This document shows, one piece after another, positions 8,759 through 16,791 of a stretch of 64,000 nucleotides of DNA (within the stretch, counting starts at the first letter, position 1; every line of letters starts with the position of its first letter). Source of the DNA: JBNRMR01 sp050942895 (GTDB taxonomy: Bacteria; Bacillota; Clostridia; Christensenellales; UBA1750). Where the stretch lies: assembly GCA_050942895.1 (NCBI GenBank), contig JBMNOE010000009.1:1-64000 (forward strand), read 5' to 3'. The notes under the pieces are model-generated. The model worked only from the letters and a program-made list of their open reading frames with translations. It did no database searches and was not told the DNA's origin. Made by a program: the position numbers and the translations under genes.

Positions 8759-9331
8759 ATGGAAGTTTTTGAAGCGATAGAAGCAAGACGCAGCATAAGA
8801 AAATATAAGCAGAGGCCCGTTGAAAGGGGATTGCTTGAAAAGATGATCGGCGCAGCGCGGCTGGCAGCCCAGAGCACCAACCAGCAGCCGGTAAAATACT
8901 GCATAGTGGACGATCCGCAAAAGGTGGCCGAGATCAACAAGGACACTAAATGGGGAATGCTGATCTACCCCAAAGCGATGCCCGCTCTAAGCGAGCTTCC
9001 CCCCGCATACATTATAGTTTTAATAGACACCCGCATCAAAAAGGAAGCCGATGTGGACGCAGGCTCCGCCGTGGCGACGATGCTTTTGGCGGCTCAGGCG
9101 CTGGGCCTTGGCACCTGCTGGTTGGGGAGCATCAGCAGAAAGCAGATTGCACAGACAATAAACATGCCGGAGCATTTTGAAGTCCACACCGCCGTCGCAG
9201 TGGGATACGCCGCCGAAAGCCCCGTGTATGAGGATGCGCAAGGCCCTGTGGCATATTACAAGGACGAAAACGGCAGGCTTCATGTGCCGAAGCGCAAGCT
9301 GGAAGAAATCCTCTTTCACAACGAAATTTAG
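8759..9331 (+). CDS. Nitroreductase family FMN-dependent oxidoreductase
   Basis: A 190-residue protein with the nitroreductase fold: EVFEAIEARRSIRKY at the N-terminus gives the FMN phosphate-binding arginines, AARLAAQSTNQQP the substrate-side loop, and AVATMLLAAQALGLGTCWLG the central helix. Such enzymes reduce nitro, quinone or flavin substrates with NAD(P)H; the physiological substrate cannot be read from sequence. It is followed after 6 bases by the DUF362 gene and then rex, so it probably belongs to a redox-responsive transcription unit. A strong promoter and ribosome binding site precede it. Confidence 0.9.
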   Translation: MEVFEAIEARRSIRKYKQRPVERGLLEKMIGAARLAAQSTNQQPVKYCIVDDPQKVAEINKDTKWGMLIYPKAMPALSELPPAYIIVLIDTRIKKEADVDAGSAVATMLLAAQALGLGTCWLGSISRKQIAQTINMPEHFEVHTAVAVGYAAESPVYEDAQGPVAYYKDENGRLHVPKRKLEEILFHNEI

Positions 9332-9337
9332 CGCAAC

Positions 9338-10432
9338 ATGGGCATGAAAAAAAGCATCTATACCGCTTACGGCAGCGATATCAAGGCCACAACTCTGCTG
9401 ATATTAAATGCCGCGAATGCAAAAAGCATGGTGCCTGCGGGTGCTAAGATATCCCTAAAGCCCAATCTGGTGGTGGGCAGGCCCGCCAGCGAAGGCGCCA
9501 CCACCCATCCCGAGATTGCAGCGGGAATAATCGAATATTTCAGGGAAAGCGGTTTTAATGAGATCGAGATCATCGAGGGTTCCTGGGTGGGCGACGACAC
9601 CAGCCGCGCCTTTAGCCGCTGCGGCTTTGACGCCATCGGAAAAAAATATGGCGTTCCGCTTTATGATCTTAAAAAAGACAGGGCAGTTTCAGTTTCAACG
9701 CCCATCGGCGACCTGAAAATATGCCGGCGGGCCTACGATGCGGATTTTTTAATAAATCTGCCGGTTATGAAGGGCCACTGCCAGACGGTCATCACCTGCG
9801 CCCTTAAAAACCTGAAGGGCTGCATTCCCGACAGCGAAAAGCGCCGCTATCATGCCCTGGGTCTGCACGGGCCCATCGCCGCCTTAGCCGGGGCGCTTCG
9901 ACCCCAAATGATCCTTGTGGACGGTATCTGCGGGGATCTAAGCTTCGAGGAAGGGGGCAATCCCGTCCAGCAGGACAGGCTGATTTTGGCGACAGATCCT
10001 GTGAAAACCGATCTTTACGCCTGCTCTTTGATGGGCGTTGACCCCGGCGAGGTGAACTATATCGCCCTGGCGGCCCAGTATGGCGCGGGGGAGCACTCCC
10101 TTTCCCAGGATGAGGTAATGCAGGTCAACAAGCCTTCGCCCTTGGCCGCAGCGCCCGAAAGGAGCTACAAGGTCAGGGCCTTGGCAAAAAACGTCCGGGA
10201 AGACAGCGCCTGTTCCGCCTGCTACGGCGCGCTCATCCACGCTCTGGGCAGAATTGACGAGCAAGGGCTTTTGCACAATGTGCCTGAAACCTTCATCGGT
10301 CAGGGCTTTAGAGGAAAGGCCATAAGCAATGACGGCGTTGGCATTGGCGTATGCGCCGGCGGTGCAAAGCGCTGCGTCATGGGCTGTCCGCCCTCATCAC
10401 AGGACATAATAGCGGAATTGTTAAAAAAGTAA
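9338..10432 (+). CDS. DUF362 domain protein with a cysteine-rich C-terminus
   Basis: A 364-residue DUF362 protein (KISLKPNLV, THPEIAAGIIEYF, NLPVMKGHCQTVITCALKNLKG, MILVDGI). Members are widespread in anaerobes and often associate with iron-sulfur proteins, but no reaction is established. The C-terminal 80 residues carry CSACYG and a CAGGAKRCVMGCPP motif, so a metal or Fe-S site is plausible. It begins 6 bases after the nitroreductase stop and its own stop lies inside a candidate Rex box, so its 3' end doubles as the control region of the next gene. It starts at ATG 9338 or 9344; neither ribosome binding site is strong. Confidence 0.85.
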   Translation: MGMKKSIYTAYGSDIKATTLLILNAANAKSMVPAGAKISLKPNLVVGRPASEGATTHPEIAAGIIEYFRESGFNEIEIIEGSWVGDDTSRAFSRCGFDAIGKKYGVPLYDLKKDRAVSVSTPIGDLKICRRAYDADFLINLPVMKGHCQTVITCALKNLKGCIPDSEKRRYHALGLHGPIAALAGALRPQMILVDGICGDLSFEEGGNPVQQDRLILATDPVKTDLYACSLMGVDPGEVNYIALAAQYGAGEHSLSQDEVMQVNKPSPLAAAPERSYKVRALAKNVREDSACSACYGALIHALGRIDEQGLLHNVPETFIGQGFRGKAISNDGVGIGVCAGGAKRCVMGCPPSSQDIIAELLKK

Positions 10433-10435
10433 CAT
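10418..10435. promoter_or_regulatory. Candidate Rex operator (ROP box)
   Basis: TTGTTAAAAAAGTAACAT is close to the Rex consensus TTGTTAAN4TTAACAA: 6-base arms TTGTTA and TAACAT with one mismatch. It covers the last codons and stop (10430-10432) of the DUF362 gene and touches the proposed -35 box (10435-10440) of rex, so binding would block rex transcription. That fits the known autoregulation of Rex. Confidence 0.6.
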
Positions 10436-10463
10436 TTACAAAACCGCCGTAAAATGGTATTAT
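10435..10463 (+). promoter_or_regulatory. Promoter of rex
   Basis: TTTACA (10435-10440) and TATTAT (10458-10463) are spaced by 17 bases, and an alternative TATAAT lies at 10461-10466. The start codon is about 35 bases downstream with AAAGGGG before it. Confidence 0.55.
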
Positions 10464-10497
10464 AATACGGTTAAGATACTATGAAAGGGGTCTTGTA

Positions 10498-11133
10498 GTG
10501 AGCGGCATTCATGTTTCAGATGTTGTGGTGCGCAGGCTTCCTCTGTACTACCGCCAGCTTGAAGCCCTGGAGCGGGCAGGCGTTAACCGTATATCATCCA
10601 AAGAACTGGGGCAGCAGATGGGTCTTACCGCTTCCCAGATAAGGCAGGATATAAATTTTTTCGGCACCTTCGGCCAGCAGGGCTACGGATATAATGTGAG
10701 CGACCTTAAACGGCATTTGGGCGAAATTTTGGGCCTGGACAAGGACTATAACATGGTGGTGGTGGGCGTCGGCAATATAGGCCATGCCATAGTCAACTAT
10801 CAGTCCTTTCAGGCAAGAGGCTTCCAGATTGCCGGCCTTTTTGACAAATCAGAAGCACTTGTGGGCGCTCAGGTCAACGGCATCACAGTTTTCCATGTTG
10901 ACCGGCTGGAAGAATTTCTCAGCTCAAATTCAGTTGACATAGGCGTTATCTGCACCACCAGGGACAGCGCCCAGAAGATCGCGGACATAATGGTCAAAAG
11001 CGGCATAAAGGCCATATGGAACTTTGCACCGGTTTCGATCATCGTCCCTTCGGATGTTGCAATAAACCATGTCCATCTCACGGATAGTCTTTTGGTGCTT
11101 TCGTATAAGCTGAAGCATTCCGCCGAAGAATAA
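10498..11133 (+). CDS. rex: Redox-sensing transcriptional repressor Rex
   Basis: A 211-residue Rex protein. The N-terminal winged helix (residues about 8-75) contains RRLPLYYRQLEALERAGV, the recognition region LTASQIRQDINFFG and the GQQGYGYNV loop typical of Rex. The Rossmann domain follows with VVVGVGNIGHAI, which binds NAD(H), and the C-terminal swapped helix. Rex represses fermentation and NADH-reoxidation genes and lets go when NADH/NAD+ rises. The start is GTG at 10498 with AAAGGGG (10484-10490). A likely Rex box lies just upstream, and the two preceding genes code for redox proteins. Confidence 0.95.
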   Translation: MSGIHVSDVVVRRLPLYYRQLEALERAGVNRISSKELGQQMGLTASQIRQDINFFGTFGQQGYGYNVSDLKRHLGEILGLDKDYNMVVVGVGNIGHAIVNYQSFQARGFQIAGLFDKSEALVGAQVNGITVFHVDRLEEFLSSNSVDIGVICTTRDSAQKIADIMVKSGIKAIWNFAPVSIIVPSDVAINHVHLTDSLLVLSYKLKHSAEE

Positions 11134-11177
11134 GAGCATAACACAGAAACCAACAACTAAGGAGCAGACAACTTAAT

Positions 11178-12701
11178 ATGGCAACCAAAAAAAACGCTAA
11201 GAAGCGCACTGCGGGCTCAAAAGCCACAGGCCAAAGAAGCGCGGGCGGGAACAGGCAAAAGCATCCTTCGTCAGGCAGGAACAGGGTAGTCGTAGTTTTG
11301 GCCTGCGTGATCATATTCGTATTGGCGCTCATCGCCTATAATCTTATCAGCAGCAGCTCCCAAAGAAATGAGATGCGCACCGCTCTGGAGCGCACCACCT
11401 TCTTCGATGGCATATATGTAAACGACATCCATATCGGCGGCATGACTACCAGCCAGGCAAAGACCAGGCTGTCAGGCGTTGAAAGCGGCGAGGCCGAAAG
11501 CACGCGGATGTCCGTCGTCTATGAGGATATGAGCTGGATGGTGGACTCTAATTTCCTTGAGATGAGCTTCAACACGGATGAGGTTTTAAAAAAAGCATAT
11601 TCAATCGGCAGGAGCCACAGCTCTTTGGAGGATAACTACAACGAGGTGATGGCCCTCAAGCAAAGCCCCGTACGGCTTACGATAGAGTCCCGGGTGAACG
11701 CTGTTGAGCTGGGCAGCCTCTTGGAGGACATCTCCAGCGCGATAGACATTCCTTCAAAAGATGCCACAGTGGAGCATTTCTCCCGTGACAGCGGCTTCAT
11801 ATTCTCCCGCGAGGAAACAGGCCTTCAGGTGGACAAGCAGGCCCTTAAAGATTCCATAATAAGCAGCTTCATGTCAGGAAACACCTCAAACCCTGTGGCT
11901 GTTCCGGTAAATATACTCTTTCCCGAGGTCACAAAGGAGCATCTCGAAAAATCCTACACGCTGATCGCCCGCTATCAGTCTGAAACCACAAACAACAGCG
12001 CACGAAACCAAAACATCACATTAGCATTGGCCGCCTTTGACGGCACGATTTTGGGCAGGGACGAAGAATTTTCAATAAATGAAAAAACCGGCGAGCGCAC
12101 AAATGCCAAGGGTTATCAGGAAGCGGGCGCCATAAAAAACGGCATACTCATCCCTGAGTTTGGCGGAGGGGTCTGCCAGGTGAGCACCGCTCTTTTCAAC
12201 GCCGTTGCCCGCGCCGACCTTGAAATTACCGAGCGCAACAACCACTCCTACCCGATCAATTACGTGGACATTGGCATGGACGCCATGATCGACTACCCCG
12301 CGGCTGATTTCAAGTTCGTGAACAGCACGGAAGGCGATATGTATATCGCAGCCTGGTTTGACAGCTCAAAAAGGCTGGTAAACATTGAGCTTTACGGCAT
12401 TTCCCCCCTTGATGACGGCGTGACCGTGGGAATGCGCTCCGAAATATATGAAACGCTGCCCCAGCCGGAGGATATCGTCCGCGAGAGCGCGGAGATTCTC
12501 ATCGGCGAAGTGGAGGAAACCCGCACGGGCAGAACGGGCTATCGCACCAATACATACAAGCAGTATTTTAAAGGCGGCTCCTTGATTGGCGAGGAGCTGT
12601 TGTGCAAGAGCTATTATCGGGCAATAGCGGCCATCTATTCAATCGGCACGGGGATTCCCGTCCCCGAAAATCCGGAGGAAATCCCGCAGCCCCTGCCATG
12701 A
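11178..12701 (+). CDS. VanW family protein, membrane-anchored
   Basis: A 507-residue protein with a very basic N-terminal 40 residues, one membrane segment (about 39-58), a YoaR-like putative peptidoglycan-binding region (GIYVNDIHIGGMTTSQAKTRL) and a VanW domain around residues 290-390 (EFSINEKTGERTNAKGYQEAG, PEFGGGVCQVSTALFNA, RNNHSYPINYV). The C-terminal portion (TGYRTNTYKQYFKGG) resembles a G5-like tail. VanW was named from vancomycin-resistance clusters, but its biochemical role is not established and most homologues, like this one, are not in resistance operons. A role at the cell wall is an inference from the anchor and domains. AAGGAG lies 13 bases before the ATG. Confidence 0.85.
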   Translation: MATKKNAKKRTAGSKATGQRSAGGNRQKHPSSGRNRVVVVLACVIIFVLALIAYNLISSSSQRNEMRTALERTTFFDGIYVNDIHIGGMTTSQAKTRLSGVESGEAESTRMSVVYEDMSWMVDSNFLEMSFNTDEVLKKAYSIGRSHSSLEDNYNEVMALKQSPVRLTIESRVNAVELGSLLEDISSAIDIPSKDATVEHFSRDSGFIFSREETGLQVDKQALKDSIISSFMSGNTSNPVAVPVNILFPEVTKEHLEKSYTLIARYQSETTNNSARNQNITLALAAFDGTILGRDEEFSINEKTGERTNAKGYQEAGAIKNGILIPEFGGGVCQVSTALFNAVARADLEITERNNHSYPINYVDIGMDAMIDYPAADFKFVNSTEGDMYIAAWFDSSKRLVNIELYGISPLDDGVTVGMRSEIYETLPQPEDIVRESAEILIGEVEETRTGRTGYRTNTYKQYFKGGSLIGEELLCKSYYRAIAAIYSIGTGIPVPENPEEIPQPLP

Positions 12702-12761
12702 TCCGCCTTTGCCAAATATCACTTCCCTTTAGAACGATCAAAGAGAACAAAGGTGAATGCA

Positions 12762-13640
12762 ATGCAAAATCTTGATTTTTCTTCGATCTGCGGGCGCTTT
12801 CTTCCCGGAAATGAACAACTGGCTTACAGAGACCCGGCCGCCTGCTTTGTGGACGGCCGGTTTCATATTTTCTTCACGCTGGTGGAAAAGCACAAGGGCA
12901 CGCCCTGCCTTTGTCTGGCGACCGTAATCTCCCGCGATCTGAAAAACTTTTCCCCAGTCAGGCGGCTGACGGAATACGACCCGAGGCTTAACTACTCAAG
13001 CCCCGGCAGCATAATCCCCTGGGGCGGGGAATATGTCCTCTGCCTTCAGACATATCCCCGGCCAAAGGGCGAAAAATACGGCGATGAAAGCGCCCGGATT
13101 TTCATTATGCGTACAAGTAACTTCGAAAGCTGGAGCAGTCCCGAGCTTTTGCGCGTCAAGGGCCCGGACGTCCCGGAAAATGAAATGGGCCGCATGATCG
13201 ATCCCTTTCTTCTCATAGACAAGGACGACCCGGGCCTTGTCTGGTGCTTTTACAAGCAAAACGGCGTCAGTCTTAGCTACAGCCGCGATCTTCTGAACTG
13301 GACGTTCCATGGTCACACCCAGGCAGGGGAAAACGTCTGCGTTCTGGCAAAAAACGGCTCCTACTATATGTTCCATTCTCCGAAGAACGGCATAGGCATC
13401 CTTCAGTCTTATGATCTTAAAAAGTGGAAGAAGGCCGCAGAAACCGTCTTTTTAAAGGCCCATGAGGCCCAATGGAGCAAGGGACGGGTCACCGCCGGCT
13501 TTGTGATGGACCTTGCGCCCTGGCATGACAAATTCCTGATGCTTTACCACGCCAGCGGCCCGGAGGATGAGAGCGTGGATTTTGACAAAAACGCATCCCT
13601 CGCCATCGCCGTCAGCGACGATCTCCTTACCTGGGACTAG
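12762..13640 (+). CDS. GH43/GH32-like five-bladed propeller hydrolase
   Basis: A 292-residue predicted beta-propeller glycosidase relative. Visible signs are YRDPAACFVDGRFHIFFTLVE near residue 25 (typical blade-one Asp), SPGSIIPWGGEYVLCLQTYP, MGRMIDPFLLIDKDDPGLVWCFYKQNG with the second acidic position, and repeated W/Y-rich blade strands. No signal peptide is present, so it would act in the cytoplasm on an imported glycan fragment. I chose the ATG at 12762 because AAAGGTG stands 6 bases before it; a GTG at 12753 is in frame. No transporter is adjacent. Catalytic residues cannot be assigned with certainty, and an inactive or phosphorylase-like (GH130) relative is possible. Confidence 0.65.
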   Translation: MQNLDFSSICGRFLPGNEQLAYRDPAACFVDGRFHIFFTLVEKHKGTPCLCLATVISRDLKNFSPVRRLTEYDPRLNYSSPGSIIPWGGEYVLCLQTYPRPKGEKYGDESARIFIMRTSNFESWSSPELLRVKGPDVPENEMGRMIDPFLLIDKDDPGLVWCFYKQNGVSLSYSRDLLNWTFHGHTQAGENVCVLAKNGSYYMFHSPKNGIGILQSYDLKKWKKAAETVFLKAHEAQWSKGRVTAGFVMDLAPWHDKFLMLYHASGPEDESVDFDKNASLAIAVSDDLLTWD

Positions 13641-13650
13641 CTGCTCAAAA

Positions 13651-13685
13651 AAGGGCGCCTCCTGCTTTGGGAGGCGCTCTTGTAT
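13651..13685 (+). terminator. Hairpin after the propeller hydrolase gene
   Basis: GCGCCTCC (13655-13662) pairs perfectly with GGAGGCGC (13670-13677) across a 7-base loop. The following T-tract (TCTTGTAT) is weak, so termination may be incomplete. Confidence 0.6.
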
Positions 13686-13711
13686 GCCATTATAAAAAAG
13701 TAGTGAATGAT

Positions 13712-14045
13712 ATGAACAAAGAAAGGCGCTTGCTTACGCGGCCGTTATCGCATTATTCCTGTGCCTAGCCGGCTGCCGCGCTCCGTGGCCGAAATCGCCC
13801 GAGGGGTATATTGCTTCGAGGGCGGTGGTATCGCTTACACCAAAGCCTATAATATCGAAAAGCTGGACTCCTTCTTAGGCGGAAACTTCCCCGAAAACGG
13901 CCCTCTGACCGTCATAATATACACCGTGGAGGGTGATCCTATAAAACACGGGATCGCCTATTCTGAAAATTCCTGCCGGATAAAATCGATAGCGGCTACG
14001 GCCGCCACGGGGACGGCGTGCTTAACCCACCGGCTTTCAAAATGA
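13712..14045 (+). pseudogene. Broken lipoprotein gene with DUF4362-like domain
   Basis: No single frame codes for the whole product. An ATG at 13712 starts MNKERRLL and soon stops. A second frame gives a lipoprotein signal (AAVIALFLCLAGCRA, with an LAGC lipobox). A third frame from about 13790 to 14045 gives EGGGIAYTKAYNIEKLDSF and VIIYTVEGDPIKHGIAY, which resembles DUF4362 domains of small secreted lipoproteins (YN.EKLD.F, Y..EGDPI). At least two frameshifts are needed to join them. If not sequencing error, this is a decayed small lipoprotein gene of unknown role. Confidence 0.6.
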
Positions 14046-14067
14046 GGACGATGGCTTTATGCTTCTT

Positions 14068-14532
14068 TTAATCACTCGGTGAATCCTTACCGCGCCCTTC
14101 GATTGAAAGAAAATAATCCTCCAATATCCTTACCGCGCTTACAACAAGGCCCTGGCATATCAGCTTGTGGCGGGCTGCCTCCTCCGGCGTGGGCTTTTCA
14201 CCCCGTTCCACACCTATGAGCTCCTTGCATAGCATGGAGCCGTTTTCCTTTTCAAAGCGGCTTGCCAGTTCTTCCGCGGCCTCGTAGCAGCGCAGCTTGC
14301 CCTGGGCATCGCTGCTGTCAAAGCCCCCGTCCAAAAGCCCCTGAGCCATCAGCATCCCCGTCAGGGCTCCACAGGTCTCGCGCATTCTGCCTATTCCCCC
14401 GCCCATGGCTGCGGCCACCTTCATGGCATCGCCAAACTCCATTCCATAATTCTGCGCAAATGCCCCCAGCACCGCCTGCGAGCAATTATATCCCTTCTGA
14501 AAAAGCTCTTTCGCCTTTTGCTGCCGGTCCAT
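14068..14532 (-). CDS. C_GCAxxG_C_C family (probable redox) protein
   Basis: A 154-residue protein with the motif pattern that names the family: CSQAV near the N-terminus, GGGIGRMRETCGALTGMLMAQG in the middle and a Cys-containing C-terminal half (CYEAAEELA, MLCKEL, LICQGLV). These proteins are common in anaerobes, and conserved cysteines suggest electron transfer or metal binding, but no function is established. Start at 14532 because GGAGG lies 5 bases upstream; the earlier ATG at 14544 overlaps that site. It converges with the broken lipoprotein gene and lies downstream of the whiA-HPr group on the same strand. Confidence 0.85.
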   Translation of the reverse strand: MDRQQKAKELFQKGYNCSQAVLGAFAQNYGMEFGDAMKVAAAMGGGIGRMRETCGALTGMLMAQGLLDGGFDSSDAQGKLRCYEAAEELASRFEKENGSMLCKELIGVERGEKPTPEEAARHKLICQGLVVSAVRILEDYFLSIEGRGKDSPSD

Positions 14533-14596
14533 ATGTTCCTCCATGCTTTGTTTTTTATATTTTTTACTTATCTTTTTAACTGTTGCCGCTATTCGG

Positions 14597-14851
14597 TCAT
14601 TGAGCGGAAAGCAGCTCTGTGATATTCCTCATGGCCTTTTTTTCGTCTATGCCATCCACTTCAAATACCAGCGTCTGCCCCTTCGCCGCGCCCAGAGACA
14701 AAACCCCCATCATGGACTTTGCGTTTATAAAAACGCTCCCCCGCCTAATCATCACGCTGGATGAAAACTTGCAGGCCGTCTGAACCAGCAGCGCCGCATT
14801 CATTGCGTTCAGACCTTCAGGCTTGTTGAGTATTATTTCACGAATGATCAT
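14597..14851 (-). CDS. Crh-like HPr-family protein (Asn15, Ser46)
   Basis: An 84-residue HPr-fold protein, full length for the family. HPr normally carries phosphate on His15 in a GLHARPA motif; here residues 13-20 read GLNAMNAA, with Asn at position 15. Ser46, the site used by HPr kinase, is kept in AKSMMGVLSLG. This is the same pattern as Bacillus Crh (Gln15, Ser46), which cannot take part in PTS phosphotransfer but works as a CcpA corepressor. The context also matches: in B. subtilis crh ends the yvcJ-yvcK-yvcL operon, and here the gene overlaps the 3' end of whiA (yvcL) by 14 bases. A regulatory, non-transport role is inferred. Confidence 0.85.
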   Translation of the reverse strand: MIIREIILNKPEGLNAMNAALLVQTACKFSSSVMIRRGSVFINAKSMMGVLSLGAAKGQTLVFEVDGIDEKKAMRNITELLSAQ

Positions 14852-15797
14852 ATGTGTTTTCTTCCTCCTGTCTAAGCTGCCGGGCGATTGAACGAAGTTT
14901 TCCCAGCCTGTGGTTTATGCAGGACTTGCTGCGGGGCGGATTATGCATCTCCCCCAGATCCTGCAATGAAACGTCCGGGTTTTCAAGGCGGATTTCGGCA
15001 GTTTCACGAAGGGGCCTTGAAAGAGTCTTAAATATGTTTTTGTCGATCAGGTACTGTATGTCCTCCGCCTGTGCCTTTGCCGCCACCAGCGTTTTAGACT
15101 CGTTTGCAATGTCGCAGTTCATGGCACGGTTGATATTATTGCGCATCTCCTTCATGATGCGGGTATTCTCCATTGCGAAAACCAGCGAGCTGGCGCCTGC
15201 AAGGCTCATGAAATCCACAATTCCTTCGCTGTCCTTCAAGTAGACCACATATTCATCCCTGCGGGCCGTCACCTTTGCATTTAAGATGAAGCTCCGAAAG
15301 AATTCGCAAAGGCTCTTGGCATATCTCTCATCCTGACAAGCCACCTCCAGATGGTAGCCTCTTTGGGGATCGCTGACCGTTCCGGCCGCCAAAAACGCTC
15401 CTCGCAGGTATGCGCGCTTGCAGCAGCTCTCTTTTAATATCTCATGGGGAACCCGGCGCGTGAAGTCCATCCCCCTGCCCGCCACCATTGTTTTTTCAAG
15501 CAGGCTCTCGGCTGCGGCGGCGTCTGATATCTCAAGCATGTACAGATTGCCCTTTTTCAGCTTGCTGCGCTTTGCAGCGCTTATCTCGCCGCTCACACCG
15601 CTTACCCGTTTCACCAAAGTGAATGCCCTGCGGATCACCCTTGCACTCTCGTTGAAGAATCTAAGCCCCGTGCCCCCGCGCCTTAAATATATGGAGCCGC
15701 CCAGGGCAAGCAGCGCCGAGAGCTCCGCCAATGAGCAGCAGTCCTCCTGCCCGGCGTTTGTTATCATTTCATTTTTTAAATCTGACGAAAAAGACAT
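14838..15797 (-). CDS. whiA: DNA-binding protein WhiA
   Basis: A 319-residue WhiA: two N-terminal LAGLIDADG-like halves (CSLAELSALLALGGSIYLR; KRAYLRGAFLAAGTVSDPQRGYHLEV) and a C-terminal helix-turn-helix (PDVSLQDLGEMHNPPRSKSCINHRLGKL). In Streptomyces it is a sporulation regulator; in Bacillus it affects cell division and chromosome segregation. It lies between rapZ and a Crh-like gene, as in most Firmicutes, but yvcK/glmR, normally just upstream, is missing, with only 30 bases between rapZ and whiA. The start ATG at 15797 fits the family N-terminus (SFSSDLKNE). Confidence 0.95.
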   Translation of the reverse strand: MSFSSDLKNEMITNAGQEDCCSLAELSALLALGGSIYLRRGGTGLRFFNESARVIRRAFTLVKRVSGVSGEISAAKRSKLKKGNLYMLEISDAAAAESLLEKTMVAGRGMDFTRRVPHEILKESCCKRAYLRGAFLAAGTVSDPQRGYHLEVACQDERYAKSLCEFFRSFILNAKVTARRDEYVVYLKDSEGIVDFMSLAGASSLVFAMENTRIMKEMRNNINRAMNCDIANESKTLVAAKAQAEDIQYLIDKNIFKTLSRPLRETAEIRLENPDVSLQDLGEMHNPPRSKSCINHRLGKLRSIARQLRQEEENTYDHS

Positions 15798-15827
15798 TCT
15801 TACACACCAAGCCCTAAAACCTATGAT

Positions 15828-16703
15828 CTATAGCAGATTCCTGTTAAGTTCGTCCACATGGATATCCCTGTGCTTGACCATCGTCCTGTGCCCCATGGCT
15901 GAAAGGCGCTCCTCCAACATTTGGGATATGGCCACGCTCCTGTGGCGGCCGCCGGTGCAGCCGATGCCGATTATCGGGTAGCTATTTCCCTCGCGCATAT
16001 AAAACGGAAATATATAGGCGAAAAAGTCGATTATCTTGTCCACGAAAACCTTAGCCTCGTCAAAGGATTCTATATACTCATACACCACTTTGTCAAGCCC
16101 GGACTTATATTTCATCTCGGGGATGTAATAAGGGTTGGGCAGAAAGCGCGCGTCAAAAACAAGGTCAGCCTCCGGCGGGATGCCGTTTTTATAGCCGAAA
16201 GAAATTATGTTCACGCTTATATCCCGGCTTGTCGACTCCGGGCGGTAAAGGGACATGAGCAGCTGTCGAAGCTCTCTTACAGGCATGTATGATGTGTCTA
16301 TCCTTCGGGTCGCCCTTTCCCTCAAGGGCTGCAGAGCCTTTTGCTCCAGAGCAATGCTTCCGGCAATATCGCCGTCCCGCTCGAAAGGATGGCTGCGGCG
16401 GGTCTCCTTGTATCTTTTAACGATTACAGACTCCGACGCCTCCATGTAGAGGATGTCGATGTCTATTTCACTGCGCTCAAGGCTGGCAAGGGCCTCTATT
16501 ATGCCTTCCATGAATATGCCACCGCGGATATCCACCACTATGGCCACTTCTTTTATGCCCGGCCTGCCTGTGCAAAGCTCCAGAAAGGAGGGTATCATTA
16601 TGGGGGGGAGGTTGTCCACACAGAAGAAACCTATGTCCTCCAGCATCTTGAGCGCCTGAGTCTTGCCCGCTCCCGAGAGCCCCGTGAGAAGCACCAGCTT
16701 CAT
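15828..16703 (-). CDS. rapZ: RNase adapter / nucleotide-binding protein RapZ (YvcJ)
   Basis: A 291-residue RapZ family protein. The P-loop GLSGAGKT is at residues about 8-15, a DIGF..VDNLPP segment follows, then RRSHPF, the C-terminal SFGYKNGIP and the highly conserved IGCTGGRHRSVAI. In E. coli RapZ controls glucosamine-6-phosphate synthase through small RNAs; Bacillus YvcJ hydrolyses GTP and affects competence. I start at ATG 16703 because AAGGAAGG lies 8 bases upstream and the family begins with MKLVLLTGLSG. It is likely co-transcribed with murB upstream and whiA downstream. Confidence 0.94.
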   Translation of the reverse strand: MKLVLLTGLSGAGKTQALKMLEDIGFFCVDNLPPIMIPSFLELCTGRPGIKEVAIVVDIRGGIFMEGIIEALASLERSEIDIDILYMEASESVIVKRYKETRRSHPFERDGDIAGSIALEQKALQPLRERATRRIDTSYMPVRELRQLLMSLYRPESTSRDISVNIISFGYKNGIPPEADLVFDARFLPNPYYIPEMKYKSGLDKVVYEYIESFDEAKVFVDKIIDFFAYIFPFYMREGNSYPIIGIGCTGGRHRSVAISQMLEERLSAMGHRTMVKHRDIHVDELNRNLL

Positions 16704-16791
16704 CATTGCCACCTTCCTTTCAAGCCGCCTTTGCTTTGGAAGCTGCGACATAAATAAATTTTCCCAATCTCTTTGAGAATCTTTTGTGAAT

